Assembly: GCA_964455395.1 (NCBI GenBank)
Contig: CAYVWB010000020.1
Coordinates: 1-60,204, forward strand
Origin: CAYVWB01 sp964455395
GTDB lineage: Bacteria > Desulfobacterota > Desulfovibrionia > Desulfovibrionales > Desulfovibrionaceae
Length of the DNA: 60,204 bases
Reading direction: 5' to 3'
Shown here piece by piece: positions 19,467-27,778 of this stretch. Under the pieces are notes generated by a model. That model ran no database searches, was not told the origin of the DNA, and saw nothing but the letters and a program-made list of their open reading frames with translations. How positions within the stretch are numbered: position 1 is the stretch's first letter; each line of letters opens with the position of its first letter. The position numbers and the translations under genes were made by a program.

Positions 19467-20546
19467 TTATTGCTTCTCCGTGGCGCGGGTCAGCTCCGTG
19501 ACGTTGGATTTGGTGAAGAAGCCGTCGAAGTCGCCGAAGCGATGGATGTATTCGTTCACCAGGAAGGTGTGCGGGCTCGCCACGGTGAAGGTCTGCTTCA
19601 GGCCGTCTTCGGGAGAGCCCACCAGCTCCACCAGGAACTCCATGCCGTCGTCCTTGATGGCTTGGAAGGTCTCGTCGATGTTGTCGGTGTGGAACGCGAT
19701 GTGGTGGACCCGCAGTCCGTAGTTGTGGATGTACTTCTCCGTGGGGCCGGAGGTGTCCAGGTCCGCGAAGGGTTCGATGCCGGAGGTGAAGACTTGCGCG
19801 TAGTCGTCGTGGGTGAGACGGGCCACGTTGGTGATGGAGTTGAGGCTCTCCACGTAGACGGCGAAGTCGAAGTCGTACCCCGTGAGGCCCATGAATTCCA
19901 CGATGGCCGGGTTGCGGTCCTCGGCTTTCACGCGGGTGGCGGAGTGGTCCAGATACTTGATATTCTTGAGATGCGGCTTGTCCGGTTTCTCGAAGAACCA
20001 TTCCAGTCGCTCGGCGCCGGCCACGCAGTAGGCGCCTTCTGCGTTGGTCCACTCCACAAAGCCCAGGCTGTTCCCCGTGAAAGGCGAGGGCTTGGTCTGG
20101 ATGAACCGGTACTCCGAGGTGACGACCGGCTCGTCCGTCATGAAGACAGTCCCGCGGGCTTTCTGCAGCCGGACATATTCGTTCAGATCGCGGCACTTGT
20201 AGACGAAGGTCTCCAGCCGTGCGTTGGGCATGATGTGCGTCTTTGGCCGGTCGTTGAAGGGGAGGAAGGGGTTCTCCCCGGTCTTGCGGGCGGTGACGAG
20301 GAAGTCCGCGCCGGTCTCCAGGCCGAGCACGCAGGTGGTGCGGTCCGGACCGTCGAAGGCCTCCTGGAATTCCAGGCCGGTGTAGCGGAGAAACTCCTCC
20401 ACGGCGGGACGGAGGTGGTCTTCCTCCACATTGACGATCACCGCTTCCAAACCGCCTACCAGGCCGTCCAGGCCATGGGCGGCGCGTTCGCGGCGCGCTT
20501 CTTCCACCTGCGCCAGCAGGCGTTCGTCATCATTGCGAAAAGACAT
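19467..20546 (-). CDS. 4-hydroxyphenylpyruvate dioxygenase-like VOC enzyme
   Basis: 359 residues, the normal HPPD length, with two VOC modules. All three Fe(II) ligands appear conserved: His in LDHSATRV (about 195), His in HHIAFHT (about 280), and Glu in NEYIHRFGDFDGFF, which aligns with the FFExIQR motif of HPPD. Known family members use O2 and a 2-oxo acid. Start 20546 (MSFRNDDERLL) has AAGGAG upstream. It lies 122 bases behind the radical SAM gene in a same-strand series with the AOR genes. Substrate may differ from 4-hydroxyphenylpyruvate because no other tyrosine-degradation gene is present. Confidence 0.75.
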   Translation of the reverse strand: MSFRNDDERLLAQVEEARRERAAHGLDGLVGGLEAVIVNVEEDHLRPAVEEFLRYTGLEFQEAFDGPDRTTCVLGLETGADFLVTARKTGENPFLPFNDRPKTHIMPNARLETFVYKCRDLNEYVRLQKARGTVFMTDEPVVTSEYRFIQTKPSPFTGNSLGFVEWTNAEGAYCVAGAERLEWFFEKPDKPHLKNIKYLDHSATRVKAEDRNPAIVEFMGLTGYDFDFAVYVESLNSITNVARLTHDDYAQVFTSGIEPFADLDTSGPTEKYIHNYGLRVHHIAFHTDNIDETFQAIKDDGMEFLVELVGSPEDGLKQTFTVASPHTFLVNEYIHRFGDFDGFFTKSNVTELTRATEKQ

Positions 20547-20668
20547 GGATGCTCCTTGGCGAAACTCGTGTGGCCGCCCGGCGCGCAGCCGGGGGAGGGC
20601 TCGGGCATGCTCCGACAATCTAGACATCCCGGAGGGCGGGGTCAACCGTCACGGGATCCGTCGCGCCC

Positions 20669-21973
20669 TCAGTGCAGGCACGCCAGTTGCCCCACGGGCC
20701 AGGGGCAATGGCCGCACGGCGCGCTCACGCCGAGGCAGTCCCGCTCGAAGACGCCGGTGACATCGCTGCACGGCGCGGCGTTGCAGTTGGAGCAGTGGGG
20801 GTACTCGTAGCTGGAGGCTTCCCGACGGAAGGCCTTGAAATCTTCCGCGCGCCAGATGGCGGAGAGCGACTCCCGGCCCAGGTCCCCGAAGAAGCGGCCA
20901 CGCACTTCCTTGGCCACCCCGTCCATGACGCAACGGTAGGAGTGCCACAGGAAATGGCACGGCGCCGCGCGGCCTTGGCTGTCGATGAAGACGCCAGGAT
21001 TCTCGATGAACGGGCAAGTGCGCTCCTGCCGCGCCATGAGCGGGGGGAGTTGCAGGTCGACGCCCAGCTTGGCGGCCGTCTCGCGGGCTTCGGCGTAGAG
21101 CGCTTCCATGTCCACGGGGAAGGAGGCCACGTCCCACGCCAGAAGGCTCTTCACGCGCATGCTCACACCCTCGGCCGCGGCTTCGTTCTGCATGGCGTCC
21201 ACCAGCGCGGCCACGCGTTTTTCCTGCGCGGTCTTTCTGAACTTGAAGAGCCCTGCGAAGTAGTCGCGCAAGTCCAGTCCTTCGGCGGCGGCGCGTTGCT
21301 TCCACCGGGTGTGGAGCGCCACGGCGCGGTCCGTGTTGGGATTGAAGAGGCTCTGGTCGGTTTCCGCGGCGGCGTAAGGGAGCATGTGCGAGACGATGGC
21401 GAAGGACGCCCCTCGTTGCGCCGCCCACCGGATGGCTGCAGGCAGCTGAGCCGCGTTGTTCCGCATGAGCACGAATTCCATGCCCAGCCGTACGCCGTGG
21501 GACGCCAGCCGCTCGAAGGCTGCGCTCACGGCCTGCAGCTTGACGCCGCCGTGGAGTTCGCCGGAGGACGGGAGGGTGCGCTTCGCATCAGGCGCGCCAT
21601 TCTCGTTCGCGACGTTGTCCACGGAGAAACATGCCGCGTCCAGCCCGGCTTCGGCGAGGTCGCGGGCGAGCTCGGGCGTGCAGAGCAGGCCGTTGGACTG
21701 CACCTCGATGACGGCGTCGGGGGTGTTCATGCGCGTCCTGGCGAATGCCACCATGGCCGGGAGGTCCGGGTGGAGGAGGGGCTCGCCGATGCCGCCGAAG
21801 ACGAGTCGTTCGCAGTGCGCCAGCTCGGGGGCCATGCTTTGGAAAAGCGAAAGCGGCAGGTCCGCCTCGGGAATGGCGCCGGGCTGCGCATGTTTGACGC
21901 ACATGGCGCAGCGCATGTTGCACCGCGTGGTGGGCTCCACGGAAATGGTTCGGGGGTATGCGTTGGTGGTCAT
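20669..21973 (-). CDS. radical SAM/SPASM protein, candidate metalloenzyme maturase
   Basis: 434 residues. The SAM-cluster ligands are in TTRCNMRCAMC at residues about 14-22, followed by GGIGEPLLHP. The C-terminal SPASM region is Cys-rich (CPFIENPG, APCHFLWHSYRC, HCSNCNAAPC, APCGHCPWPVGQLAC), enough for two auxiliary 4Fe-4S clusters. Such SPASM proteins modify peptides or mature enzymes; related ones in Geobacter and Desulfovibrio have been suggested as metalloenzyme maturases. Its position in a series with AOR and MoaD makes AOR maturation a reasonable hypothesis. Start at 21973 (MTTNAYPRT) chosen because the family begins close to the cluster motif. Confidence 0.8.
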   Translation of the reverse strand: MTTNAYPRTISVEPTTRCNMRCAMCVKHAQPGAIPEADLPLSLFQSMAPELAHCERLVFGGIGEPLLHPDLPAMVAFARTRMNTPDAVIEVQSNGLLCTPELARDLAEAGLDAACFSVDNVANENGAPDAKRTLPSSGELHGGVKLQAVSAAFERLASHGVRLGMEFVLMRNNAAQLPAAIRWAAQRGASFAIVSHMLPYAAAETDQSLFNPNTDRAVALHTRWKQRAAAEGLDLRDYFAGLFKFRKTAQEKRVAALVDAMQNEAAAEGVSMRVKSLLAWDVASFPVDMEALYAEARETAAKLGVDLQLPPLMARQERTCPFIENPGVFIDSQGRAAPCHFLWHSYRCVMDGVAKEVRGRFFGDLGRESLSAIWRAEDFKAFRREASSYEYPHCSNCNAAPCSDVTGVFERDCLGVSAPCGHCPWPVGQLACLH

Positions 21974-22093
21974 GAAAGGGGTGCGACTCCTGTACAAGAC
22001 GCCACGCCCCATCGCGAAACACCGCGGCATGAGTCTTCGGAGTCTCTTGCGAGGAAGAGAGGCGTGGCGTGGTGTATGGTTCTGGATGTGTAA

Positions 22094-22339
22094 TCAGGAA
22101 AAACGCTGACGGATCTGCTCTTCCTTGGATCCCACGATGACGTCGTCACCGGCAACAAGAGTGGGAAAAGAAAGCTCCGGATTGTGACGCTTCAGTTCAC
22201 GCATGCGTTTGTTGCGGTCATCGCCGGCAAGTCTGTCCACGTAGACGCAGTTGTAGTCGACGCCAAGCTCTTCCAGCAGGCCTTTCACCTTGGCGCAATG
22301 GGCGCAGGTGCTCAGTGCATAGAGAGTCGGTTGCTGCAT
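22094..22339 (-). CDS. glutaredoxin-like protein
   Basis: 81 residues with a thioredoxin-fold dithiol site CAHC at positions 12-15 (YALSTCAHCAKVKGLLEEL), followed by the conserved cis-Pro segment SFPTLVAGDDVIVG. It is of the short NrdH/glutaredoxin type. A strong GGAGG precedes the ATG. It sits 49 bases behind the flavoprotein gene, so the two are probably co-transcribed. Confidence 0.9.
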   Translation of the reverse strand: MQQPTLYALSTCAHCAKVKGLLEELGVDYNCVYVDRLAGDDRNKRMRELKRHNPELSFPTLVAGDDVIVGSKEEQIRQRFS

Positions 22340-22388
22340 GGCGGCCTCCTTCGCCCGGTTGTCTGCTCCGCACCTGGAAGGCCGGTGA

Positions 22389-23981
22389 TCATTCCACGTA
22401 ATGGCAGCCCTTGCTTTCCTTGTTGCGCAGTGCGCTCATGGCGATGATGTAGGACGCATAACTGCCGTGGAAGAGCTCCACCAGTGGTTTGCAGATGGGC
22501 GTTCGTTTGTAGAACTCGATGAGGTTGCCGTAGAGGTTGCGCAGCTCCGAGGTGGCGCGTTTGAGCCGCTGTTCCGTCCGGGTGATGCTCACGTAGTTCC
22601 ACATGGTGTTGCGGATGGCGCCCCAGTCCTGTGCGATGAGCGCCGGGTCAGGCGCTTCGCCGTGGGGGGGGCTGTGCCAGTCCGGGATGGAGTCTTTCAG
22701 CTTCCTGGGGGCTTTGCGACCCCGAGAAAGGCGCCGCGCGATGTGTTCCCCAGCGCTGTCCCCCCAGAGGACGCCCTCCAGCAGGGAGGTGCTCGCCAGG
22801 CGGTTGGCGCCGTGCACGCCGGTGCAGCTGCACTCTCCCACAGCGTAAAGGCGCTCCAGATTGGTGCGGCCCTGGGTGTCGCACAGCACGCCCCCGCAGT
22901 GATAGTGCGCAGCGGGCACCACGGGGATGGGCTCGCGGGTGATGTCTATGCCGATTTCCAGACATTTCTTGTAGATGGTGGGGAAACGCGTGGTTAGGTC
23001 GCACTTCATCCCGGAGCAGTCCAGGTAGACGCAGTCCTCCCCGGAGCGGTGCAGTTCGTCCACGATGGCGCGAGAGACGATATCTCGCGGCGCCAGTTCC
23101 GCCCTGGGGTCTTGCCGCAGGGTGAAGCGTTCGCCTTCGCTGTTGCGCAACAGCGCGCCCTCTCCACGCATGGCTTCCGTGATGAGGAACCGCCGCTTGG
23201 ACCGGTAGTAGAGCGCCGTGGGGTGGAACTGCACGTATTCGATGTTCATGAGACGCGCGCCGGCGCGGTGCGCCATGGTCAGCCCGGAGGCCACGCTGCA
23301 GGAGGCGTTGGTGGAGTGCAGGTACACCCGGCCCACGCCCCCGGTGGCCAGCACCGTATAGTCCGCCAGCATGGTCTCCACCTGCTGGGTCGCGTCGTTG
23401 TACACGTACGCGCCGAGACACTGGTTCACCCGCTGGTATTTGTAGGAGAGCGTGCACGTGTGGTGCAGGCTTGTGATGAGGTCCACCGCCGTGCGCCGGG
23501 TGAGCACGCGGATGTTGGGGTGCTTGTCCAGCGCGCGCATGAAGGCGTCCATGATGGCGCGGCCGGTGTAGTCCGCACAGTGGAGCACGCGTTTGACGCT
23601 GTGGCCGCCTTCGCGTGTCAGGTCGTATTCCTCGTGGTCGGGGTCGCGGACCCGTTGCGTATTGAAGGGCACGCCGATGCGTTCCACCAGCACTTTCTCG
23701 ACCGCGGCGGGGCCTTTCATGGTCAGATGGCGTACGGCTTGGTTGTGGTTCAAGGCCCAGCCGGCTTTGGTGATGTCGCGCGCGAGGGTGGACGGGGTGT
23801 CTTCGGGTCCGGTGTAGACGATGCCGCCTTGGGCGTAAGCGGTGTTGCCGTCGTCCACATCCGAGCCGGCTGTGAGCAGGACGACGTCGAAACCCTTGTC
23901 GGCGATGGCGAGCGCGCACGTGGCGCCGCTGATGCCGGAGCCGATGACGATGGCTTGTGCGTGGTGTCGGATGTCAGGCAT
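22389..23981 (-). CDS. nadB: L-aspartate oxidase-like flavoprotein
   Basis: 530 residues of the succinate dehydrogenase/fumarate reductase/L-aspartate oxidase flavoprotein family. FAD motif IVIGSGISGATCALAIADKG at the N-terminus; substrate-site motifs REGGHSVKRVLH, PRDIVSRAI and GVHGANRLASTSLLEG match NadB, including the catalytic Arg in the last two. L-aspartate oxidase makes iminoaspartate for NAD synthesis, using fumarate or other acceptors in anaerobes. NadA and NadC genes are not adjacent. It sits between glutaredoxin and MoaD. The family is sure; specificity for aspartate is likely. Confidence 0.8.
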   Translation of the reverse strand: MPDIRHHAQAIVIGSGISGATCALAIADKGFDVVLLTAGSDVDDGNTAYAQGGIVYTGPEDTPSTLARDITKAGWALNHNQAVRHLTMKGPAAVEKVLVERIGVPFNTQRVRDPDHEEYDLTREGGHSVKRVLHCADYTGRAIMDAFMRALDKHPNIRVLTRRTAVDLITSLHHTCTLSYKYQRVNQCLGAYVYNDATQQVETMLADYTVLATGGVGRVYLHSTNASCSVASGLTMAHRAGARLMNIEYVQFHPTALYYRSKRRFLITEAMRGEGALLRNSEGERFTLRQDPRAELAPRDIVSRAIVDELHRSGEDCVYLDCSGMKCDLTTRFPTIYKKCLEIGIDITREPIPVVPAAHYHCGGVLCDTQGRTNLERLYAVGECSCTGVHGANRLASTSLLEGVLWGDSAGEHIARRLSRGRKAPRKLKDSIPDWHSPPHGEAPDPALIAQDWGAIRNTMWNYVSITRTEQRLKRATSELRNLYGNLIEFYKRTPICKPLVELFHGSYASYIIAMSALRNKESKGCHYVE

Positions 23982-24021
23982 GGCGTGGCCGTGGAGATTG
24001 GCAGCCGGGAGCGCCGGGGGG

Positions 24022-24246
24022 TTATCCGCCGCCTACGGGGGGGAAGAGGCCCAAGGCGTCGCCTTCGCGCAGGGGGGTGTCCAGTTTGCGATGGACGCCG
24101 TTGACGAACATCAGGGCGATGTCTTTGGTATCGATGCCGAGCTGCGCGACCACGTCGCCCACGGTGGCGCCGTCAGCGAGGTCCAAAGCGTTGTCGGCGG
24201 GGGCCTTGTCGGCAAGGGTGGCGTAGCATTTCACTTGGACGCGCAT
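24022..24246 (-). CDS. MoaD/ThiS-type sulfur carrier protein
   Basis: 74 residues forming a ubiquitin-like beta-grasp (VKCYATLADKAP, GATVGDVVAQLG, ALMFVNGVHRKLDTPLREGDALGLFPPVGGG). The C-terminal Gly-Gly is the site that is adenylated and thiocarboxylated by MoeB/MoaD-activating enzymes. Such MoaD paralogues next to AOR genes are thought to serve dithiolene formation of the tungsto/molybdopterin cofactor. AGGAGA precedes the ATG. It ends 40 bases before the flavoprotein start. Confidence 0.88.
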   Translation of the reverse strand: MRVQVKCYATLADKAPADNALDLADGATVGDVVAQLGIDTKDIALMFVNGVHRKLDTPLREGDALGLFPPVGGG

Positions 24247-24291
24247 GGCGGTCTCCTGACGTTGATGGCGCTCGAGACGCTCTGGGTGCGC

Positions 24292-25167
24292 CTAAAGGGG
24301 CTTGGCGGCGCACTCCGCCGAGTGGAAATATCCGCAGGATTCGGCTTCCGCCAACGTGCGGCGACCCGTGGCGTGGAGGTAGGCGTCTTCCTCCACCAGA
24401 AATTCCGTGATGACGCCTTTGTCCTGCAGGAGTTCCAGGGCTTTCATGCACTCTGCGCGGAACTTCGCGGACGTCTTTTCCTGGAGGCCGGTGAGCGCGC
24501 GCAAGGCCTTGAGCTCCGCTGCGAAGCCGCCGGGAAAGATGCACAAGACGCCGTGCAGCCACTTGGCCAAGCCGTGGCGACCCAGCGCGCAGCGTTCCTC
24601 CAGGGCGTACTCTCTGGCGTGGAAGGTGCGGATGGAGTCCACCATGTCCTGGTTCACCTCCACCAGGCAGGCGTCGCTGTGTTCATCCAGAAGCACGCGG
24701 TTCACCAGCCGGGTCATGTAGCGGTAGCGGTTGCCGTCGATGGTGATGGCGCCGTTCTGCAGTCGGCTCAAGCTGTCGAAGACGCGCGCGCGGTTGGCGA
24801 CGTCGTTGCGGCGGCCGATGGCTTTCAGCAGGGTCGCATGGGGCAGGGTCACGTGGTTCTGCCGCGCTTTCACCGTGGCGGCGGCGTACTGCAGCAGCAC
24901 GTCCAGATCGAACTGGTCGAAGGTCTCGCCGGTGAAGAAGAAGCGTTTGGTCCAGGAGAGGGTGGCCAGGGGTTTGTCGCGCACGGTCTCGCGTTTGCTG
25001 TCGTAGTGTGCGGTGAAGAGGTCCGTGATGAGGAAACGCGCCGGCCGCTGCAGGTTGAACCCGGGAGGCGCGGCGGCGAAATCCAGGAAGTCCTTGCTGG
25101 CCAGGGCCAGTGGCCCCGAGGAAGCAGTGGCGGCGGGGTCGTGGTGGTGCGTTGCCATAGTGAGCAT
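24292..25167 (-). CDS. TrfA-like replication-initiator-fold protein
   Basis: About 291 residues. The pattern matches plasmid RK2 TrfA-type initiators: FFFTGETFDQFDLDVLLQY, then LPHATLLKAIGR, a strand pair ITIDGNRYRYMTRLVNRV, and the characteristic GLAKWLHGVL before a second winged-helix. TrfA binds iterons to start plasmid replication, but no iterons, partition or mobilisation genes are near. The gene stands between MoaD and a beta-grasp protein of the AOR group with 45- and 58-base gaps, so it may act as a DNA-binding regulator instead. Start ATG 25167 has AGGT upstream; 25173 and 25158 are alternatives. Confidence 0.65.
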   Translation of the reverse strand: MLTMATHHHDPAATASSGPLALASKDFLDFAAAPPGFNLQRPARFLITDLFTAHYDSKRETVRDKPLATLSWTKRFFFTGETFDQFDLDVLLQYAAATVKARQNHVTLPHATLLKAIGRRNDVANRARVFDSLSRLQNGAITIDGNRYRYMTRLVNRVLLDEHSDACLVEVNQDMVDSIRTFHAREYALEERCALGRHGLAKWLHGVLCIFPGGFAAELKALRALTGLQEKTSAKFRAECMKALELLQDKGVITEFLVEEDAYLHATGRRTLAEAESCGYFHSAECAAKPL

Positions 25168-25225
25168 GAGCATACCTGTTTTCCGTCGGCGCGTCGACGT
25201 TTTTGCGAATTTTCCCCTGCGCTTG

Positions 25226-25867
25226 TCAACGTTCCTGCAGCTTCACCGCTTCGCACCCGGTGGCAGCCACGATTTCGCAGAGACGGACGGCGGTGGTGGG
25301 CTTGTCGTCCACTGTCACGTCGTCGAGGCGTTGGAAGAAGGCTGGCTTCTGGCTAGCGCAGAAGGCGTGGAACTTGTCCACGGGTACGTAGACGCCCTGG
25401 CGCAGGAAGATGCGCGCGAGTTCCCGGGCAAGAAAGTTGAAGAGCCGCACCCGTACGAAGCAGGGGGGGCCTTCTTTGGTTTCGGCGTCGGGGTCCGTTT
25501 CGAGGGTCACGCCTTGTCGCATGCTGGCGTAGTAGCCGCCGCGGCGCATGGTGGCGCCCACCACGCCGGGCATGGCTGCGGAGAAGGCGAGCTGGTCTCC
25601 GGGTTGGACGATGGCGGTGTCCAGGTCGTCCACCACGTGGCCGTTCCGGAAGATGGTCTGGACGCGGATCTGGGTGTAGTCTCCGCAGACGCCCATCTGG
25701 ACGCAGAGAAATTCACGGATGGAGCAGTTGGCTTCGCAGACGACGTGGAAGCCGTCTTGGAGGAGGAGCTCGAAGTCCTGGGGGTCTTTGGCGGCGAAGA
25801 CGGTGTGACAGACGCGTTGGTAAGGAGCGTTGAGTGGGGTGGGCGCGGCGTCTCGGGCTGTGGGCAT
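25226..25867 (-). CDS. protein with a MoaD-like beta-grasp segment and C-terminal extension (213 aa)
   Basis: Residues about 35-110 read like a ubiquitin-like fold: CSIREFLCVQMGV, then IRVQTIFRNGHVVDDLDTA, QPGDQLAFSAAMPGVVGATM. The order resembles a MoaD/ThiS strand series ending in a small-residue-rich loop, but no terminal Gly-Gly follows. About 90 residues continue with LFNFLARELARIFLRQGVYV. It is the first gene behind AOR (93-base gap with a hairpin). I do not recognise a named family. A cofactor or substrate-delivery role for AOR is inference from position only. Confidence 0.55.
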   Translation of the reverse strand: MPTARDAAPTPLNAPYQRVCHTVFAAKDPQDFELLLQDGFHVVCEANCSIREFLCVQMGVCGDYTQIRVQTIFRNGHVVDDLDTAIVQPGDQLAFSAAMPGVVGATMRRGGYYASMRQGVTLETDPDAETKEGPPCFVRVRLFNFLARELARIFLRQGVYVPVDKFHAFCASQKPAFFQRLDDVTVDDKPTTAVRLCEIVAATGCEAVKLQER

Positions 25868-25907
25868 GGGGATCTCGAAGCAGGGTTTGCGCCGCTCCCC
25901 CGGAGAG

Positions 25908-25933
25908 GAAGGGGGCCGAAGCCGGCCCCCTTC
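25908..25933 (-). terminator. stem-loop behind the AOR gene
   Basis: A perfect 10-bp inverted repeat, GAAGGGGGCC with GGCCCCCTTC, and a 6-base loop, 28 bases downstream of the AOR stop. No T-tract follows on the minus strand, so it may attenuate transcription or protect the 3' end rather than fully terminate. Confidence 0.5.
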
Positions 25934-25960
25934 GTGTCTCCATTGGCGAGGAGCTGGCGG

Positions 25961-27706
25961 TTATACGAAGTCGTACACCTTGTCCAGTTCGTCGTCCGGC
26001 ACGTCGAAGACCAGACCGTGGGGCTCCAGCTTCTCGCGGGAGAAGTACTTGGGCAACCGGTCGTGGGCTTTGGTGAAGCCGGCTTTTTCGTTGAACTCGC
26101 GTTCCATGGTGAGGATGTTCTTGCCCAGCGCCACCACGTCGTCAGCAGTCATGTTCAGACCGTACATGGCGTTGATGGAGTCCACCATGGCGCCGAAGGT
26201 TTCGGGCTGGTCCAGGATGGCGAAAGCCACGAAGAGGCAGTAGCCGGTGGCGTCCAGCGCAGCCGTGGCGATCTGCAGGTTGCGGGAGAGCTCCACCTGG
26301 CCTTCGGTGGTGTGGGGATCCACGTCGCCGCCCACTTTCAGGATGTTGGTGGCCACGGCGTAGCCGGCGGTGTGGTCTGCGCCCATGGTGGAGGTGGCGT
26401 ACGTCACGCCCACGCCTTTGACGCCGCGGGGGTCGTACGCGGGCAGGGCTTGGCCTTTGACCACGGGGGCGTGTTCGATGCCGTAGCATTTGGCGGTGAC
26501 GGCGGCGCCAGCGCCCAGAATGCGGCCCAGGGGGGTGCCTTTGCCAGCTTCTTCCACCAGACGGATGGCGCCCTCGGCGTCGCCGAAGTTGATGACGCCG
26601 GCTTGCATGGCCACGCCGATGGTCACGCCCATCTCGATGGTGTCGAAGCCGTAGTTGTCATCCATGAAGTCCAGTTTGGCCACGGCGTCCAGGTCGTCGA
26701 TGCCGCAGTTGCCGCCGTGGGCCCACACGGTTTCGTACTCGGGCTGCTTGGTGACGTAGTTGCCGTCCTTGTCATAGAAGGTGCCGGAGCACTGCATGGC
26801 GCAGCCGCGGTGGCAGCCGTGAGTGGAGGAGCCGGGGCCGCCGCGCTCGTCCATGGTTTTGGCTTGCACTTCGCCGCTGAGCTTTTCGTGGTGCTTGTAG
26901 CGGCCTTCGCGGAAGTTGTAGGTGGGGTAAGCGCCAGCTTCGTTCAGCACGTTGGTCAGCACGTTGGTGCCGTAGGTGGGCAGACCTTGGCCGGTCACGG
27001 CGTGTTTCTTCAGGCCTTCCACGAAGAGCTTGTTTTGCTCTTTGAACTTCTCGGGGTTTTGGGGCTGACGCATCTTGGTGCCAGCAGGGTCCAGCACGAT
27101 GGCTTTGATGCCTTTGGAGCCCATCACTGCGCCCACGCCGCCGCGTCCCGCGTGGCGGGTGGGACGGAATTCGATGTCGGTGACAGCGATGGAAGCGGAG
27201 GCCATTTTCATTTCACCGGCGGTGCCGATGGACATGAGCGCGACCTTGTCCGAGTGCTGCTCCTTGATCTTCGCGGCGAGATCGTAGTTGGGCAGCATTT
27301 TGAATTCGTTGGATTTGACGATTTCCACGCCTTCGCTGTTGATGACCACTTTGTAGAGATCGTCCGTCTTGGCTTCGCCTTCGATGATGATGGCGGCGTA
27401 GCCCAGGCGCGCTTGGTACTGCGCAGCTTGACCGCCGGCGTTGGACTCCTTGATGGTGCCGGTCAAAGGGCTTTTGCAGCCCACGGAGAGACGGCCGGAC
27501 GAGGACGCCGCGGAGCCGCTCATGAGGCCGGGGGCGAAGACGAGCTTGTTCTCGGGGCCAAGGCCGTGGCAATCCGGCGGCACTTCCTTGTAGATCACGG
27601 TGCTGGTCATGGCGCGACCGCCCAGACCGGCGTATTCGCCGAGAGGCTCGACGACAGCTTTGGGGCCACCCTCGGCGCCCACGTCAATACGCAGAATCTT
27701 GTCCAT
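25961..27706 (-). CDS. aor: aldehyde ferredoxin oxidoreductase
   Basis: 581 residues, normal for AOR. It oxidises aldehydes to acids using a tungsten (or Mo) bis-pterin and one 4Fe-4S cluster, reducing ferredoxin in the cytoplasm. N-terminal pterin-binding domain: LGGRAMTSTVIYKE, LVFAPGLMSGSAASSSGRLSVGCKSPLTG, FRPTRHAGRGGVGAVMGSKGIKA. Cluster ligands: CxxxCxxxC in GCHRGCAMQC near residue 300 and a distant Cys in GYCLFVAFA near 485. Start 27706 (MDKILRIDVG) has GGAGG five bases upstream. Neighbours MoaD, ferritin-like protein, flox/hdr and adh suggest it handles aldehyde from alcohol oxidation. Confidence 0.95.
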   Translation of the reverse strand: MDKILRIDVGAEGGPKAVVEPLGEYAGLGGRAMTSTVIYKEVPPDCHGLGPENKLVFAPGLMSGSAASSSGRLSVGCKSPLTGTIKESNAGGQAAQYQARLGYAAIIIEGEAKTDDLYKVVINSEGVEIVKSNEFKMLPNYDLAAKIKEQHSDKVALMSIGTAGEMKMASASIAVTDIEFRPTRHAGRGGVGAVMGSKGIKAIVLDPAGTKMRQPQNPEKFKEQNKLFVEGLKKHAVTGQGLPTYGTNVLTNVLNEAGAYPTYNFREGRYKHHEKLSGEVQAKTMDERGGPGSSTHGCHRGCAMQCSGTFYDKDGNYVTKQPEYETVWAHGGNCGIDDLDAVAKLDFMDDNYGFDTIEMGVTIGVAMQAGVINFGDAEGAIRLVEEAGKGTPLGRILGAGAAVTAKCYGIEHAPVVKGQALPAYDPRGVKGVGVTYATSTMGADHTAGYAVATNILKVGGDVDPHTTEGQVELSRNLQIATAALDATGYCLFVAFAILDQPETFGAMVDSINAMYGLNMTADDVVALGKNILTMEREFNEKAGFTKAHDRLPKYFSREKLEPHGLVFDVPDDELDKVYDFV

Positions 27707-27720
27707 GTCATCCTCCATAC

Positions 27721-27749
27721 ATCGAATCGATAGGTTGTCGCTCTGTCAA
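27721..27749 (-). promoter_or_regulatory. putative aor promoter
   Basis: A perfect TTGACA -35 and a weak TTCGAT -10 with a 17-base spacer, located so that transcription would begin about eight bases before the aor start codon. Confidence 0.4.
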
Positions 27750-27778
27750 TCTATGCGAGCGCGCGCCCCCCGGTGGGA

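Noticed and set aside
24292..25167. Whether the TrfA-like gene marks an integrated plasmid
   Set aside because: No iteron array, partition, toxin-antitoxin or mobilisation gene is seen nearby, and the flanking genes are chromosomal metabolism genes.
25013..27733. Very long plus-strand open frame opposite AOR and its neighbours
   Set aside because: It spans three real minus-strand genes with clear family motifs; its His/Gly/Val-rich translation is what GC-rich antisense frames give.
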